Shown here piece after piece: positions 1-10,206 of a DNA stretch of 64,000 bases (position 1 is its first letter; every line of letters starts with the position of its first letter). The translations under genes and the position numbers were made by a program. The stretch covers positions 58,585,949 to 58,649,948 of the forward strand of contig CP136065.1 of the NCBI GenBank assembly GCA_032622095.1, in the 5' to 3' direction. A model generated the notes under the pieces. That model worked only from the letters and a program-made list of their open reading frames with translations, was not told where the DNA came from and ran no database searches. This DNA is from Siphonodentalium dalli (Eukaryota > Mollusca > Scaphopoda > Gadilida > Siphonodentaliidae).

Positions 1-52
1 AAAAGCGGGTCAAATAGCTACATTAGATACAGAGTAATACATGTCGCAGTAA

Positions 53-258
53 CATCAAAGAATGCCAGACTGCTGAGTACGGATATTTTTGTGCACGGGA
101 TGAAACTACTCATGCTTGAAGATTCCGTGATATCCTACGATTACATAATTTTATCAAAGAACGCCGAATTTCTGAGGCGGGACATTTTTATGCATGGGAT
201 TTTTATGGATGAAACTACTCGTGCTCGGAGATCCCGTGCTATCGTACTATATAATTAA
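53..258. repeat. degenerate tandem duplication, two ~100-bp copies
   Basis: Two adjacent copies start near 53 and 153. Both contain 'atcaaagaa(t/c)gcc', a 'tgcacggga'/'tgcatggga' block, 'gatgaaactactc' and a 'cgtg.tatc' block. The second copy carries a small internal duplication around its 'gatttttatggatg' segment. No coding frame is shared between copies. Confidence 0.65.
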
Positions 259-1248
259 TGGGTCCCTCTGCAGAGTTCATGCAGCTATAGAACAGAGTTT
301 TAGCCAATGTGTTTTAAAATATAATTTTGGCGGGAAATGTGAACATGTGCGTCGTTGATTATGCTTGGGGACCCAGGCGGGACAACGAAACTATTATTGA
401 CCGTACTTTGACTTTGTCTCCGTATTGGGGAGGGGGTATGTGTTTGTCTTTATCCTCCATGTATGTAATATGGTTCAAATGAATGGTGTTGTCACTATGA
501 ATTCCCGCTTTAAAGACTGATTTTGGGACAGGTTCCGTATTATTGTGTAATTAATCACTTTGGGATTTTGTTGAGTATGCATGGCAATATACGCATAATA
601 AGCAATTGCGGTAGTCAGTTTTTGGACTAATAGAGACTATTGAACAAGCTACGCGTTCCGAGTGAAAGATGTCGCTACCATTCGTATTCTGCCGCTATAA
701 ATATACGGAAGCTACTTGAAATTGTAGGAAATACTTTTATTCAATTCTCCTTGCGAGGTATTATTGGTCAATGCATAGATGCTTTTTATTATTTAGATTC
801 ATTATACCTGTCGGAATCTTATTGTAAGTTATAAATTTGTAAACACTCACTGTAACTCGTAGCGTGTTCATTTATATATAGTCTTCAATCAGACGGCAGT
901 CTTACGTGCGTAATTACATGATTAATTATCTGGATACCATCAACAGAATTAATGCACCCACGGAAATGATCGACTTGCATAATATACATCGCTTTGGGTT
1001 GCTTTGTGGGACACTCGGGTGCAAGGAAATGGCTACTTTTCAGTGTCAAATAACAAAATTTTCACCTGACGGGATGAACCATGGTCATCCCGTCGATCCC
1101 ATGGTCATCCCGTCACGGTATGTGTTTCCCCAATACGGACTCATTAATTTCCCCCTGGCGGAAACCCTGATTAAGTGTTAACATTTTGGATCATATGAAT
1201 ATATTTGTACCGGACAGCATGTGCTCTATTCTGAATGGTTTCTGATAT
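259..1248. other. non-coding stretch, no supported gene
   Basis: Open frames of 64 and 91 codons occur on the plus strand (640-834, 906-1181), but they show no domain, no splice context and no compositional shift. The second simply reads across a short local duplication of 'ccatggtcatcccgtc' (1078-1115). I see nothing else here. Confidence 0.5.
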
Positions 1249-2745
1249 GCCAGCAATGAGTAGGGTTCTCTGTAGATATATTCTTTGAGGACCTATGATT
1301 GTTGGTAGATAAAATGGTCGATCGTCACCTGAGGGACAGTGTACATATTGTACCCTCCAAGTGAGACCAACAGACGAAATTAGTTTCCATGGATATTTGC
1401 AAGTTGTTAGGCTTACTTTTCTTCTAATGCAATTCAGGAATTGATATAATTGGAGGAAGCTTGAGACTACGGTGAACTCGGTTTGTCAGTATGACTCTTT
1501 AAGTGCATGAATAACATAGACTGATGCCAGCAATGAGTAGGGTTCTCAGTAGTTACTCTTTGAGGACCTATGATTGTTGGTAAATAAAACTGGTTGATCG
1601 TCACCTGAGGGACAGTGTACATATTGTACCCTCCAAGTGAGACCAACAAACCTAATATAATATTATTAACACTCTGTCTATTCATGATAGTAGGCAACCA
1701 CACTAGGTTTAAAAAAATAAATCCACTCAAAAATTGATGAGTGGTAGGGGATTTTAAAAAATAGCAGTATCCTGTCCGTGGATCCATTCAGTCGGCCAAC
1801 TATAACCATGAACGAATTCATACAATTGTACTTAGATGTACTTCATCTGGATTTTCGCCTCTTTATTTGATCTGTGTATGTTTGTTTAGAGACTGATGCC
1901 AGCAATGAGTAGGGTTCTCTGTAGATATATTCTTTGAGGACCTATGATTGTTGGTAGATAAAATGGTCGATCGTCACCTGAGGGACAGTGTACATATTGT
2001 ACCCTCCAAGTGAGACCAACAAGCCTAATATAATATTATTAACACTCTGTCTATTCATGATAGTAGGCAACCACACTAGGTTTAAAAAAATAAATCCACT
2101 CAAAAATTGATGAGTGGTAGGGGATTTTAAAAAATAGCAGTATCCTGTCCGTGGATCCATTCAGTCGGCCAACTATAACCATGAACGAATTCATACAATT
2201 GTACTTAGATGTACTTCATCTGGATTTTCGCCTCTTTATTTGATCTGTGTATGTTTGTTTAGAGACTGATGCCAGCAATGAGTAGGGTTCTCTGTAGATA
2301 TATTCTGTGAGGACCTATGATTGTTGGTAGATAAAATGGTCGATCGTCACCTGAGGGACAGTGTCCATATTGTACCCTCCAAGTGAGACCAACAAACAAA
2401 ATTAGTTTCCTTGGATATTTGCAAGTTGTTAGACATACTTTTCTTCTAATGTAATTCAGGAATTGATATAATTGGAGGAAGCCCTGAGACTACGGTGAAC
2501 TCAGTTTGTCAGTATGACTCTTAAGTGCATGAATAACATAGACTGATGCCAGCAATGAGTAGGGTTCTCAGTAGATATATTCTTTGAGGACCTATGATTG
2601 TTGGTATATAAAACTGGTTGATCGTCACCTGAGGGACAGTGTACATATTGTACCCTCCAATCAAGTGAGACCAACAAACCTAATACTATTAACCCTCTGT
2701 CGATGCATGATAGTAGGCATGTTTGCTTCCGTTGCAATCCAGATT
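1249..2745. repeat. mosaic tandem repeat, alternating 277-bp and 372/373-bp units
   Basis: The block beginning 'gccagcaatgagtagggttc' recurs at 1249, 1526, 1898, 2271 and 2548, giving spacings of 277, 372, 373 and 277 bp. Every unit shares a first ~125 bp (to 'aagtgagaccaac'). After that, units 1 and 4 carry one tail ('ttagtttcc..ggatatttgcaag') and units 2 and 3 another ('ctaatataatattattaac'). The last unit is truncated and diverges near 2740. The order A-B-B-A-(B') suggests unequal crossing-over of a two-unit ancestor. Minus-strand ORFs inside it are repeat artefacts. Confidence 0.9.
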
Positions 2746-3293
2746 AGTAATAAAAATCGAATCATCAACATTCCCATTACCTTCTCCCTTGGTGTGTTTA
2801 GGCTAACACAATTAGTTATATTAATAGAACATGTTGCTCTCTTGCATCATTACTACATTGAATAATGTTCTAAATAATATTTATAAGCAGCATGGAGTAG
2901 CGTCCTCATTTGATCATCTGTGTGGACATATGAGTGTTGCAAAAGTGGAATGGTTCAAAGACACATGAAGCCAAAAAATATCATGGTTTCAATCTTGAAG
3001 AGCCAACATATCTATCAGTTGACTTTATAACAGGCAGAAAAGAATCAAATTATTCTGATTAGGCCAAAACAAAAATTCTCAGAAATCTCCGCACCGCGCC
3101 TGTGTTGGACCATTTTATTTTGATTTTGGATTCCACTGTAGTTGTAAACCGGGAACATGAAAATAGGAAACTGTCACAAAGAAATTAGTTATGTTTCAAA
3201 TATTGAATAGGAGCTAAATACAACGATGTATGTGTGTGTATTCAACAAAAGAACATAGGCAACGATAACTTATCAGGTATTTTGTCACCACAG
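2746..3293. other. no gene seen; probably intron of the following gene
   Basis: AT-rich sequence between the tandem repeat and the first recognisable exon. No exon with good splice borders was found on either strand. Confidence 0.4.
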
Positions 3294-5421
3294 GCTGTTC
3301 AAACCCCCAAGTTTATTGGTCAAATGGGTTGAAATATTTTGATAAAATATCAGCAGGAAGTTGGATATTGACCTTTGCATAGTAAGTAACCCTCCAAGAT
3401 AGTTTCCCCCCTTGCTATGCTATTGCGATCAAAGGTATGCAAACCCAATCGAAATATAGTGTGACAAGCGGTGTATATTGGCCATGTTTATGATGGTTAT
3501 TTGAAGTTTTATCCATTGTGGTACTGACAGTCTCTAATTAGTTAGTGGAATAAGTGAATCAAGACGTTCTATGATAGTTTGGAAGATCACTTGATCTTTT
3601 CGTTTCGACTGTATTTACGTTCCATATTTTTATATGAATAGGATATGTAGTTCTGAGTAATGCCTATATGATGTTCGGGTAGTACTATGTCATAATTTGT
3701 CATTCTTTGTTTCAGATTAAATAAATTTATATCCATTACAAAGTTCTCCCTAAATTTCTGGACCTGGTAAGGTATAATAACCCATACTTACTATGCCAGT
3801 CTATGGTCAGAAAAAAATAAAACCATCGCTCCCGCATTGATTTTCAAAAAAAAATTCCTGAGAATCAAATATCTTTCTTTTTGTGCCCTATATGAGTATA
3901 TGTCAACATATTCTAATGTACAACATTTTATTGACACAGCCCACAGACTTTGCTGAATGGTATGAACCGATTCTTGGAGCTACTATCAATCACATTCAGG
4001 CGAGATCCCAACAACTTCAGACCAAGAATCAACAAAATGAACTCTGTTAAGGTAGGTGTAGTGGTTATGATGTAAGAGCATGTTCTGTCAAAAAACTACT
4101 TAAGATGATGCAGTGTATCCAATGCACACATTAAATAATAACTGAAGGTTGGTTCCCATATTCACATACTAATATTGGAACAATATGTCCTTCAGCGTTC
4201 TCGTGGTATTCATATTTAACACTTTCATGACGGGAGCTGTGCTGGTGCAGCATTAAAGATCCTCTGCCAATGAATTCTCATATATATGCCAGCCTCCCAT
4301 AGGGAGCCTTGTATATATTAGAGAATGCACTGGCTTAGAAGGTCAAGATAAATATTGTTAGGACAAGGTATTCTCTGATATGTGAGGCTCACATATATCA
4401 GAATGTATTGGCACAAAGTTTTCACAAAATTTCAGGGAGCTCCAGTCACGGAAGGGTTATCCAATTGCACACGAAGTAATTCCCAAAAGTTGAAAATGTC
4501 AACCAGCCATTGAAGCATTCACTCTGTACTACTGTTTTTCTTTTATTTTTCCCTACAGTCTCTCACAAGGCTCAATTTAACTGGATTCGCGATGCGATTT
4601 CCAATTTCTACTAACAATTTACAATGAAAAAACATGTCTTGGTAGGGAATGCTATACAAAATCTACTCAGTGTTGCAAATTTAAAACATTAAATCGACCC
4701 TTGCTCTCATGCTATGGCCTGCAATTATTCCACTTATAACTACTGAAGCAAGTTACAAGTTGTTGATGCGGTCATGTTGACATGGGTGTATGAGCTGATG
4801 ATTAAACCATTACACTGCTGTTCACAATCTGAATACTGTGCTGATGATCTCTTTATGAAGCTCATGAACTTTATCACCTAACAGCAGGAATGACGTTAAA
4901 TCCCCATAAATCAAATCAAAGTCAATACATGATGACTGTCATCAGCTATTGTTCTCCTGCTGTGATCAAGTGACAATATCAGTCCATTAAATTGTAAAAT
5001 AAAAAAATTTAAATCTTAATTTACTCCATTCTAAATTTCAACAATAAATTGAAAATACAAAAGCCGTTTTATTTGTATATCGTGTGGTTTCCATACTGAC
5101 TCGGCTGTAAATTGTGACGTCTATGTGCAAGTTTAAGCGCTGCAGTTCAAAACTTTACTGATTTGAGGTCAGTACTTATATCATAGACTTGTTTAACCTT
5201 AGAAATGCTAGTCATGTGACTCACTCAAAACTATCCAAGCACCAATTTAGTTTCTTCATCGGCTTGAAAAAGTAAATATGTCTAAGCTTTATAATCATAA
5301 ATCTGACATTAATATCTTTTAAATTTTGGATTTGTATTGGACAGATTTCCTTACCTTTTGATATATTTTCCAGGACACTGACCAAAAACGGAGTGGCAAT
5401 TTCTTCTTCCTTGAAGACTGA
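3294..5421 (+). CDS. C-terminal three exons of an unrecognised gene
   Basis: Three exons join in one frame: 3294-3381 (acceptor ..caccacag, donor gtaagt; 28 whole codons), 3940-4051 (acceptor ..ttgacacag, donor gtaggt; 37 codons) and 5374-5421 (acceptor ..atattttccag; 15 codons plus TGA). The first intron is phase 2 and the second phase 0, and both sides match. Junction 1 reads [16 protein letters not shown], and the C-terminus is [10 protein letters not shown]. The segment is soluble-looking, with a mixed aromatic/basic composition (W, Y, F, then [13 protein letters not shown]) and no transmembrane segment. I do not recognise the family. Exon 3294-3381 enters in phase 1, so more exons lie upstream, possibly before the window. 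The second intron contains a TTAA-type MITE. Function is unknown. The evidence is the splice-phase agreement rather than homology. Confidence 0.68.
4216..4460. mobile_element. TTAA-flanked MITE (piggyBac-like ends), intronic
   Basis: The left end is TTAACACTTTCATGACGGG and the right end is ..CGGAAGGGTTAT. These are decayed forms of the inverted ends TTAACCCTTTCATGAC / GTCATGAAAGGGTTAA seen cleanly at 38675-38919. The interior has the family hallmark of paired 'gaattctc/agagaatgca' arms around 'atatatatgcc'. TTAA duplication with CCC-starting ends is the known signature of piggyBac elements. No transposase is present, so it is non-autonomous. Confidence 0.7.
4461..5373. other. intron sequence, nothing else seen
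   Basis: AT-rich intron between two coding exons of the plus-strand gene. 4480-4560 resembles 6510-6595 (shared 'gttgaaaatgtcaaccagcc' block), marking a dispersed repeat next to the MITE in both places. Confidence 0.5.
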
Positions 5422-6134
5422 GGCAAGCTAGTGGAAAATACGGAAAACTCAGTACTCCATGGCTTGGCGGTGAGACGGGGTTGGCCAAGAGACGAAGACG
5501 GTAAACCAGACCCGTTGCTGGTGGTGAATGTTATGTCGAGTCTGGACGATGTCGGCTGTACCAGGTCGAGCTCTTGGTGGGCCGTGGTGGTGGGAATGTC
5601 TTGGGGTCTAGTTTTCCGTAATCCATTCCTCTGTATTATTTTGAATTATAGTTGTTTGTGTGTACAGCATTGGTTTGGTTCAATAATGTCTGGTTTTGGT
5701 CCATTTATTTTTTAAGACTCATTGTGGCTTTTCAAAGGTCAACTATAATATATTGGACTAATTATAGTGCTATTTAATTGTCAGTGTATGTTCCCTGAAG
5801 TTGACCATTGAGGCACTGTCCACACACGCTATGCTATGCATCGGTTACCGACCGTATTTAGGTTGTATCGGCGTCTTTTTGATTGTCACTCACCGAGCGA
5901 GATGATTAACAACCGATTACTTGAGTAAAGATCTACTCAAGTGGAAACGAACAAGAAAGTATCTTTCAAACTATAGGACTAAGACCAAGTCTGGTCATGA
6001 ATTGTCCAGCTAGCTGTGTGAGAAAAAAAAACACACTGATATATAATAACCTAAATGTGGTCGCTACCGATACATTGTGTAGTGTGTGTGTGTGTGTGTG
6101 TGTGTGAAAAGTGTCTGAGTGTAGTGAAACATAA
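5422..6134. other. 3' flank / possible 3' UTR
   Basis: Sequence following the stop codon at 5419-5421. A 94-codon open frame at 5431-5715 lies here but has no support. I see no AATAAA within the first ~1 kb after the stop. A TG microsatellite starts at 6082. Confidence 0.4.
6082..6106. repeat. (TG)n microsatellite
   Basis: About 12 uninterrupted TG dinucleotides. Confidence 0.95.
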
Positions 6135-6136
6135 TA

Positions 6137-6341
6137 CAGTAATGCCCAAAGTAATTGACCACTTAACCACAGCAGAATTATGGGTAATTTTTCAGGATTT
6201 AGTCAGAAATATGGCTTGTTGCCATTCATCGGAGGCGAGAGCTTTCCGATCAATGGCAACAAGCCATATTTACAACAAAATCCTGAAAAATTACCCATAA
6301 TTCTGATGTGGTTAAGTGGTCAATTACTTTGGGCATTACTG
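6137..6341. mobile_element. palindromic mariner-type MITE, copy 1
   Basis: Nearly the whole 205 bp is one inverted repeat. Arms begin CAGTAATGCCC and run through 'attatgggtaatttttcagg' to a centre at 'ggcgagagc'. It is flanked by TA on both sides (6135-6136, 6342-6343). CAGT ends with a TA target duplication are typical of Tc1/mariner MITEs. Other copies are at 20141, 34810, 36827 and 40611. Confidence 0.88.
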
Positions 6342-6429
6342 TAGCTCTTTGTGTAGCTTCCGAGAAAGTACTCTTATTGGAGCTTCCTCATAAATTTCAA
6401 TCCTATTTCCTGTCAATAATTATATCCTT

Positions 6430-6605
6430 ATAACTGTATTCTCTTATATATGCAAGGCTCGCATATATTAGAGAATGCATTGACACAAGGTTTCCAATTA
6501 CACAAAAAGTAATTTTTGAAAGAAGTTGAAAATGTCAACCAGCCATTGAAGCATTCACTCTCTACTATTCTGTTTTTCTTGTGTTCCCCACCCCCCCCTT
6601 TTACA
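6430..6605. repeat. fragment of the TTAACCC MITE family plus linked repeat
   Basis: Contains 'attctcttatatatgc'/'gcatatattagagaatgca' arms and 'gttgaaaatgtcaaccagcc', matching 4380-4560. No intact ends were found. Confidence 0.55.
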
Positions 6606-6608
6606 CCC

Positions 6609-6770
6609 TGCAGAATGAGGTCCCCAGAGGGTGAATTTAGTGATGCTACCCCGCATAGTGGGCTAGCATCACCAAATTCACACTCTGGTGACCTCATTCT
6701 GCTTACATCTCAGAATGAGGTCCCCAGCGTGCTTAAATGACAGACACTATTTCAAGGCTTGTTTGAAGGG
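6609..6770. mobile_element. GAATGAGG foldback element with extra half-copy
   Basis: Inverted arms of 'gcagaatgaggtccccagag' and its complement meet around 'ccccgcatagtgggc'. They are followed by an additional 'cagaatgaggtccccagc' and the outer end 'aaatgacagacactatttca'. It belongs to the family at 11010, 22976, 57310, 62941 and 63790. The ORFs here are palindrome reads. Confidence 0.8.
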
Positions 6771-7435
6771 TGGGTTCCTAGACTAAAATTCAATATTTGT
6801 CTGAAGCCGAATAAACAATATTTTGTGGTGTTAAATCGAACAGGGTATCTTTAACATCTAATTGAAGCTGCCAAAAATTGAAAATTATTTTAAGACTTAT
6901 GAAATATAATAAAAATCCTTGTAACCATAAGATTCAGACTGGCTTCCATTATAAATGAATGGCCATTGTTGCATGGAAGTTATATAATGAAATTTGACAG
7001 AGATGAACACATGCTACATAGATTACTGTAAGAGCTCCTCTGTTCATTTGGAATATAGAATATAGGGAAATGGATTACGGATTACTAGACTAGTTTGGCC
7101 ATGGGCAGACATTCATGCGTAGATATCTTTCTGGGAAAATATGGAAATTCCATGATCATCAATAATAAAGATATTTGAATTTGCATTATATGCAAGAAAA
7201 TCCATATAATTTAATTTATTGTTTTAGAAGATGAATTGATTGTGAGAAATTTCCTCTCATCTCCAATTTATTGCCAAAAGGCCACCTATTAAGGTGTAAA
7301 TTAAACTACATTGTCTATTTATGCTTAAACTTGATATGCCAGATTTGTTTCTTAATTCCATTGGTAGTTATGAAATTCTGGATCAAATTTAAAATTTAAA
7401 GTTTGTCCATCCTCATTGCGATCAAACACTTTTTA
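6771..7435. other. no gene seen
   Basis: AT-rich DNA without exon-like segments or recognisable repeats on either strand. Confidence 0.45.
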
Positions 7436-7679
7436 TTAACCCTTTCTAAACTAAATGGATTCTACCACTCATTCATAAAAGTATACATTGGAGTGCTATT
7501 ATTTATATGGAGGGGTTTTCAGAAAAAATAAATAGACAACAGATAATACAAGTACAGAACAAGTCCTCTTTATTGGAGGGAAATGTTCAAATAATAAGTT
7601 CAACAATGGTCGTTTGTTGAACATGTTATCTGAACATTGATAACTCGCCTGAATGAGAATTTTGTATAGAAAGGGTTAA
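7436..7679. mobile_element. TTAA-flanked MITE, ends CCCTTTCTA
   Basis: Left end TTAACCCTTTCTA and right end TAGAAAGGGTTAA form a perfect 13-bp inverted end including the TTAA duplication. The interior holds 'ggagggaaatgttca' and 'tgttatctgaaca', which are shared with the elements at 16411-18919, 11206-11490 and 37010-37110. piggyBac-like by target site and ends, non-autonomous. Confidence 0.82.
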
Positions 7680-8079
7680 ATTCAATGACAATTTTCCATT
7701 TGTTCTAGTTTTGATGGCCACCATGAAGATGTGTGTTCCAATTAAAACAAACAGCAACATTGAATGAGCGTGTGATACATGTTTATCACTCAGGAACATT
7801 TTGTTAAGCATGACACTAACTGTTGATCTTATGAATTGTACAGTAAATTATATTCATTCATCAAGATTTCAATTTCATCCCTTGAGTCTGGGAGAACCAT
7901 GGATCCTCTACAAGGTTCACTCTGGCGGGATTTTTTTTGGTGATCAATTCTGAATATTTTTGGCCATTTTTCAAATTAAAAACCAAAAGATGGGATTAAT
8001 GAGTAAACTGAAAACAAAAATATAAAGAAACATGCACAAAAATAACTGATCAATTTTGAGTCGGACAATCTTCATTGTT
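7680..8079. other. no gene seen
   Basis: Spacer DNA between a MITE and the dispersed-repeat array. No supported coding sequence. Confidence 0.4.
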
Positions 8080-9745
8080 AGCTTAAAGTTTGAGCTATTG
8101 CCATCCTTTCGTGCATCCATCCTTCAACAATTTCCTTTGGCACTCCCTGCAGGCTGCATCCCTCATCTGATCATCACCAAACTCCCAATGGATCTTCGGG
8201 GTGACCTCTAGATGCCATCAATTTTTTTTCCGAAATTCGTTAAACAAAAATAGCTGCCGGCAGCCATTTCAAATTTGAATCCATCGGCACACCCTGCAGC
8301 CAACATTTATTAAAGAAATGTTTTTGAAAATTTACAGGTATGTTTAGGATCACCTCTAGATGGGAGCTATAAAATTATAACGATTTTCTATGAAAAACAT
8401 GGCTGCCAGCAGCCATCTTGGATTTTACTCTTTGCATGACTAAATCCTTGGGCTCATCCAATTACCACCAAACTTTGTATGGGTCTTCGGGGTGACCTTT
8501 AGATCGGAGCAATTGATTTTTTCCTGAAATTTGATGGAAGAAAAAAAGCATGGCCGCCATCTTTGATTTTACTCTTTGCATTACTAAATCCTTGGGCAGA
8601 CCCTACAGGCCTTATCCGATCATTAATATGGATCTTCAGTGTGTCCTCTGTATGGGAGCCATCTATTTTTCCCGAATTTTATTATAAAAGATTGCCACCA
8701 GCAGCCATCTTTGATTTCAAATTTGAATCCATTGGCGCAGCACGCATTTATTGGACAATTGTTCTGCAAATTTTCAGGCATGTCTAGGATCATCTGGATG
8801 GGAGCCATCGAATTTGAAAAAATTTCTATGAAAAATATGGCTGCCGGCAGCCACCTTTGATGTTACTCTTTGCATGACTAAATCCTTTGGCACACCCTAC
8901 AAAAACCACATCCCTCAGCTAATCATCATCAAACTTTATATTGATCTTCATGGTGACTTCTATGTGGGAGCCATAGACTTTTTTCAATATTAGTAGAAAA
9001 ACATGGTTGCCAGCGGCTATTTTGGATTTTACTCTTTGCAGGCCACATTCCTCATTGGATCGTCGTGAAACTTCATATGGATGTTCAGGGTGAATTCTAG
9101 ATAGGAGCCGTCGATTATTTCTGAAATTCGTTAAATAACATGGCAGCCATCTTTGATTTAAAATTTGATTCCATCCGAACACCCTGCGGCCCACATTTAT
9201 TGGTGAAATGTTTCAAATGAAAATAATTTCATCTACACAGTACAAGAGCTTTACTGTAACTTTTTGGCTTTCCTTTATCATTCTATTCATTGCTCAGCAA
9301 AAAATAAACTTCTTCCCAAGTTGAGATAGTGTCATTGACACTTTCATTTAATTTTGCAGGCAAGATTGTGATCATCTATATATGGGGGAGCTATCGAATT
9401 TGAACAATTTTAGATGAAAATCTTGGCCGCCAGAAGCCATCTTGGATTTTATTCTTTGCATGACTAAATCCTTTGGTACACCCTACAGACACACATCCCT
9501 CATCTGATGATCGCCAAACTTCATATGGATCTTCGAGGTGATCTCTAGATGGGAGCCACCTATTTTGACCGAAATTCGTTGAAAAACATGGCCACCATTG
9601 GCCATTTTAGAATTTACTCTTTGTATGACTAAATCCTTTAAACTTTTGACCAAATGAAATTTTCTTTGGCTATTTTGCAAACATAATTGGCCAGTGGCCA
9701 CCAACAACATGGCCATAATAAAAATATACAAAAGCAACTGACTCA
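8080..9745. repeat. degenerate array of a dispersed repeat ('catggctgccagcagccat')
   Basis: About six or seven diverged units, each containing 'atggctgccagcagccat', 'ttactctttgcatgactaa', 'atcctttggcacaccctac', 'catatggatcttc' and 'tctagatgggagcc'. Unit spacing is irregular (~150-280 bp). The same family occurs at 37600-38690 in inverted orientation. All short ORFs here read the repeat in different frames and are not conserved between units, so I regard them as non-coding. Confidence 0.85.
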
Positions 9746-9934
9746 AATTATGTTTTGTCTGTCCTCATAAATACTTGATCAGATCTCAATGAAATTTGGA
9801 ATGGATGTTTACCATCACAACAGCTCTCAAAGGAGCATTGAGACTCAAAAGTTCACATTTCCTGTTTATATTAGAGTAATTTTCATAGTTTACCTGAAAA
9901 ATCAAAATGTTATCCCTTCTGAATAATGTTGTCT

Positions 9935-10005
9935 ACCATATGCAATGAATATTTCAAATTCAAGAGTGAAAATATGCAATGAATATTTCAAATTCAAGAG
10001 TTTTC
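9935..10005. repeat. short direct duplication (~36 bp x2)
   Basis: 'atatgcaatgaatatttcaa' followed by 'attcaagag' occurs twice in direct succession. Confidence 0.85.
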
Positions 10006-10132
10006 ACTGGAACACTTCCGAGAATTTCTTTGGTGTCAATGTCTTTCAACTTTTGCCTCGATTTGTTGCAAAATGTAAATTGGTGAATATTAGCAGACAC
10101 TAAAAACAATTATTGGCAAAGACTTGATATTT

Positions 10133-10138
10133 TTTATT
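10133..10138 (-). promoter_or_regulatory. polyadenylation signal AATAAA for the CUB receptor gene
   Basis: AATAAA on the minus strand lies about 70 nt past the stop codon at 10207-10209, which is a sensible distance for a short 3' UTR. Confidence 0.5.
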
Positions 10139-10206
10139 ACTTCTAAAAATAACTACTCAGGAAAGTAACATTAACCACCTTAGAATTATGCGTTTGTCAA
10201 AGTTTG

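Noticed and set aside
1467-2160. Two minus-strand ORFs starting MDPRTGYCYFLK
   Set aside because: They are the same sequence in two units of the tandem repeat. Their identity comes from duplication, and the first unit of the other tail type breaks them.
5431-5715. 94-codon plus-strand ORF
   Set aside because: Lies directly after a predicted stop codon, has no domain, and the second half is low-complexity Trp/Val/Gly from G-rich sequence.
6428-6740. Overlapping ORFs reading SPEGEF.. on both strands
   Set aside because: Both strands read the same palindrome of the GAATGAGG foldback element. The motif recurs in several 'proteins' of the window for that reason.
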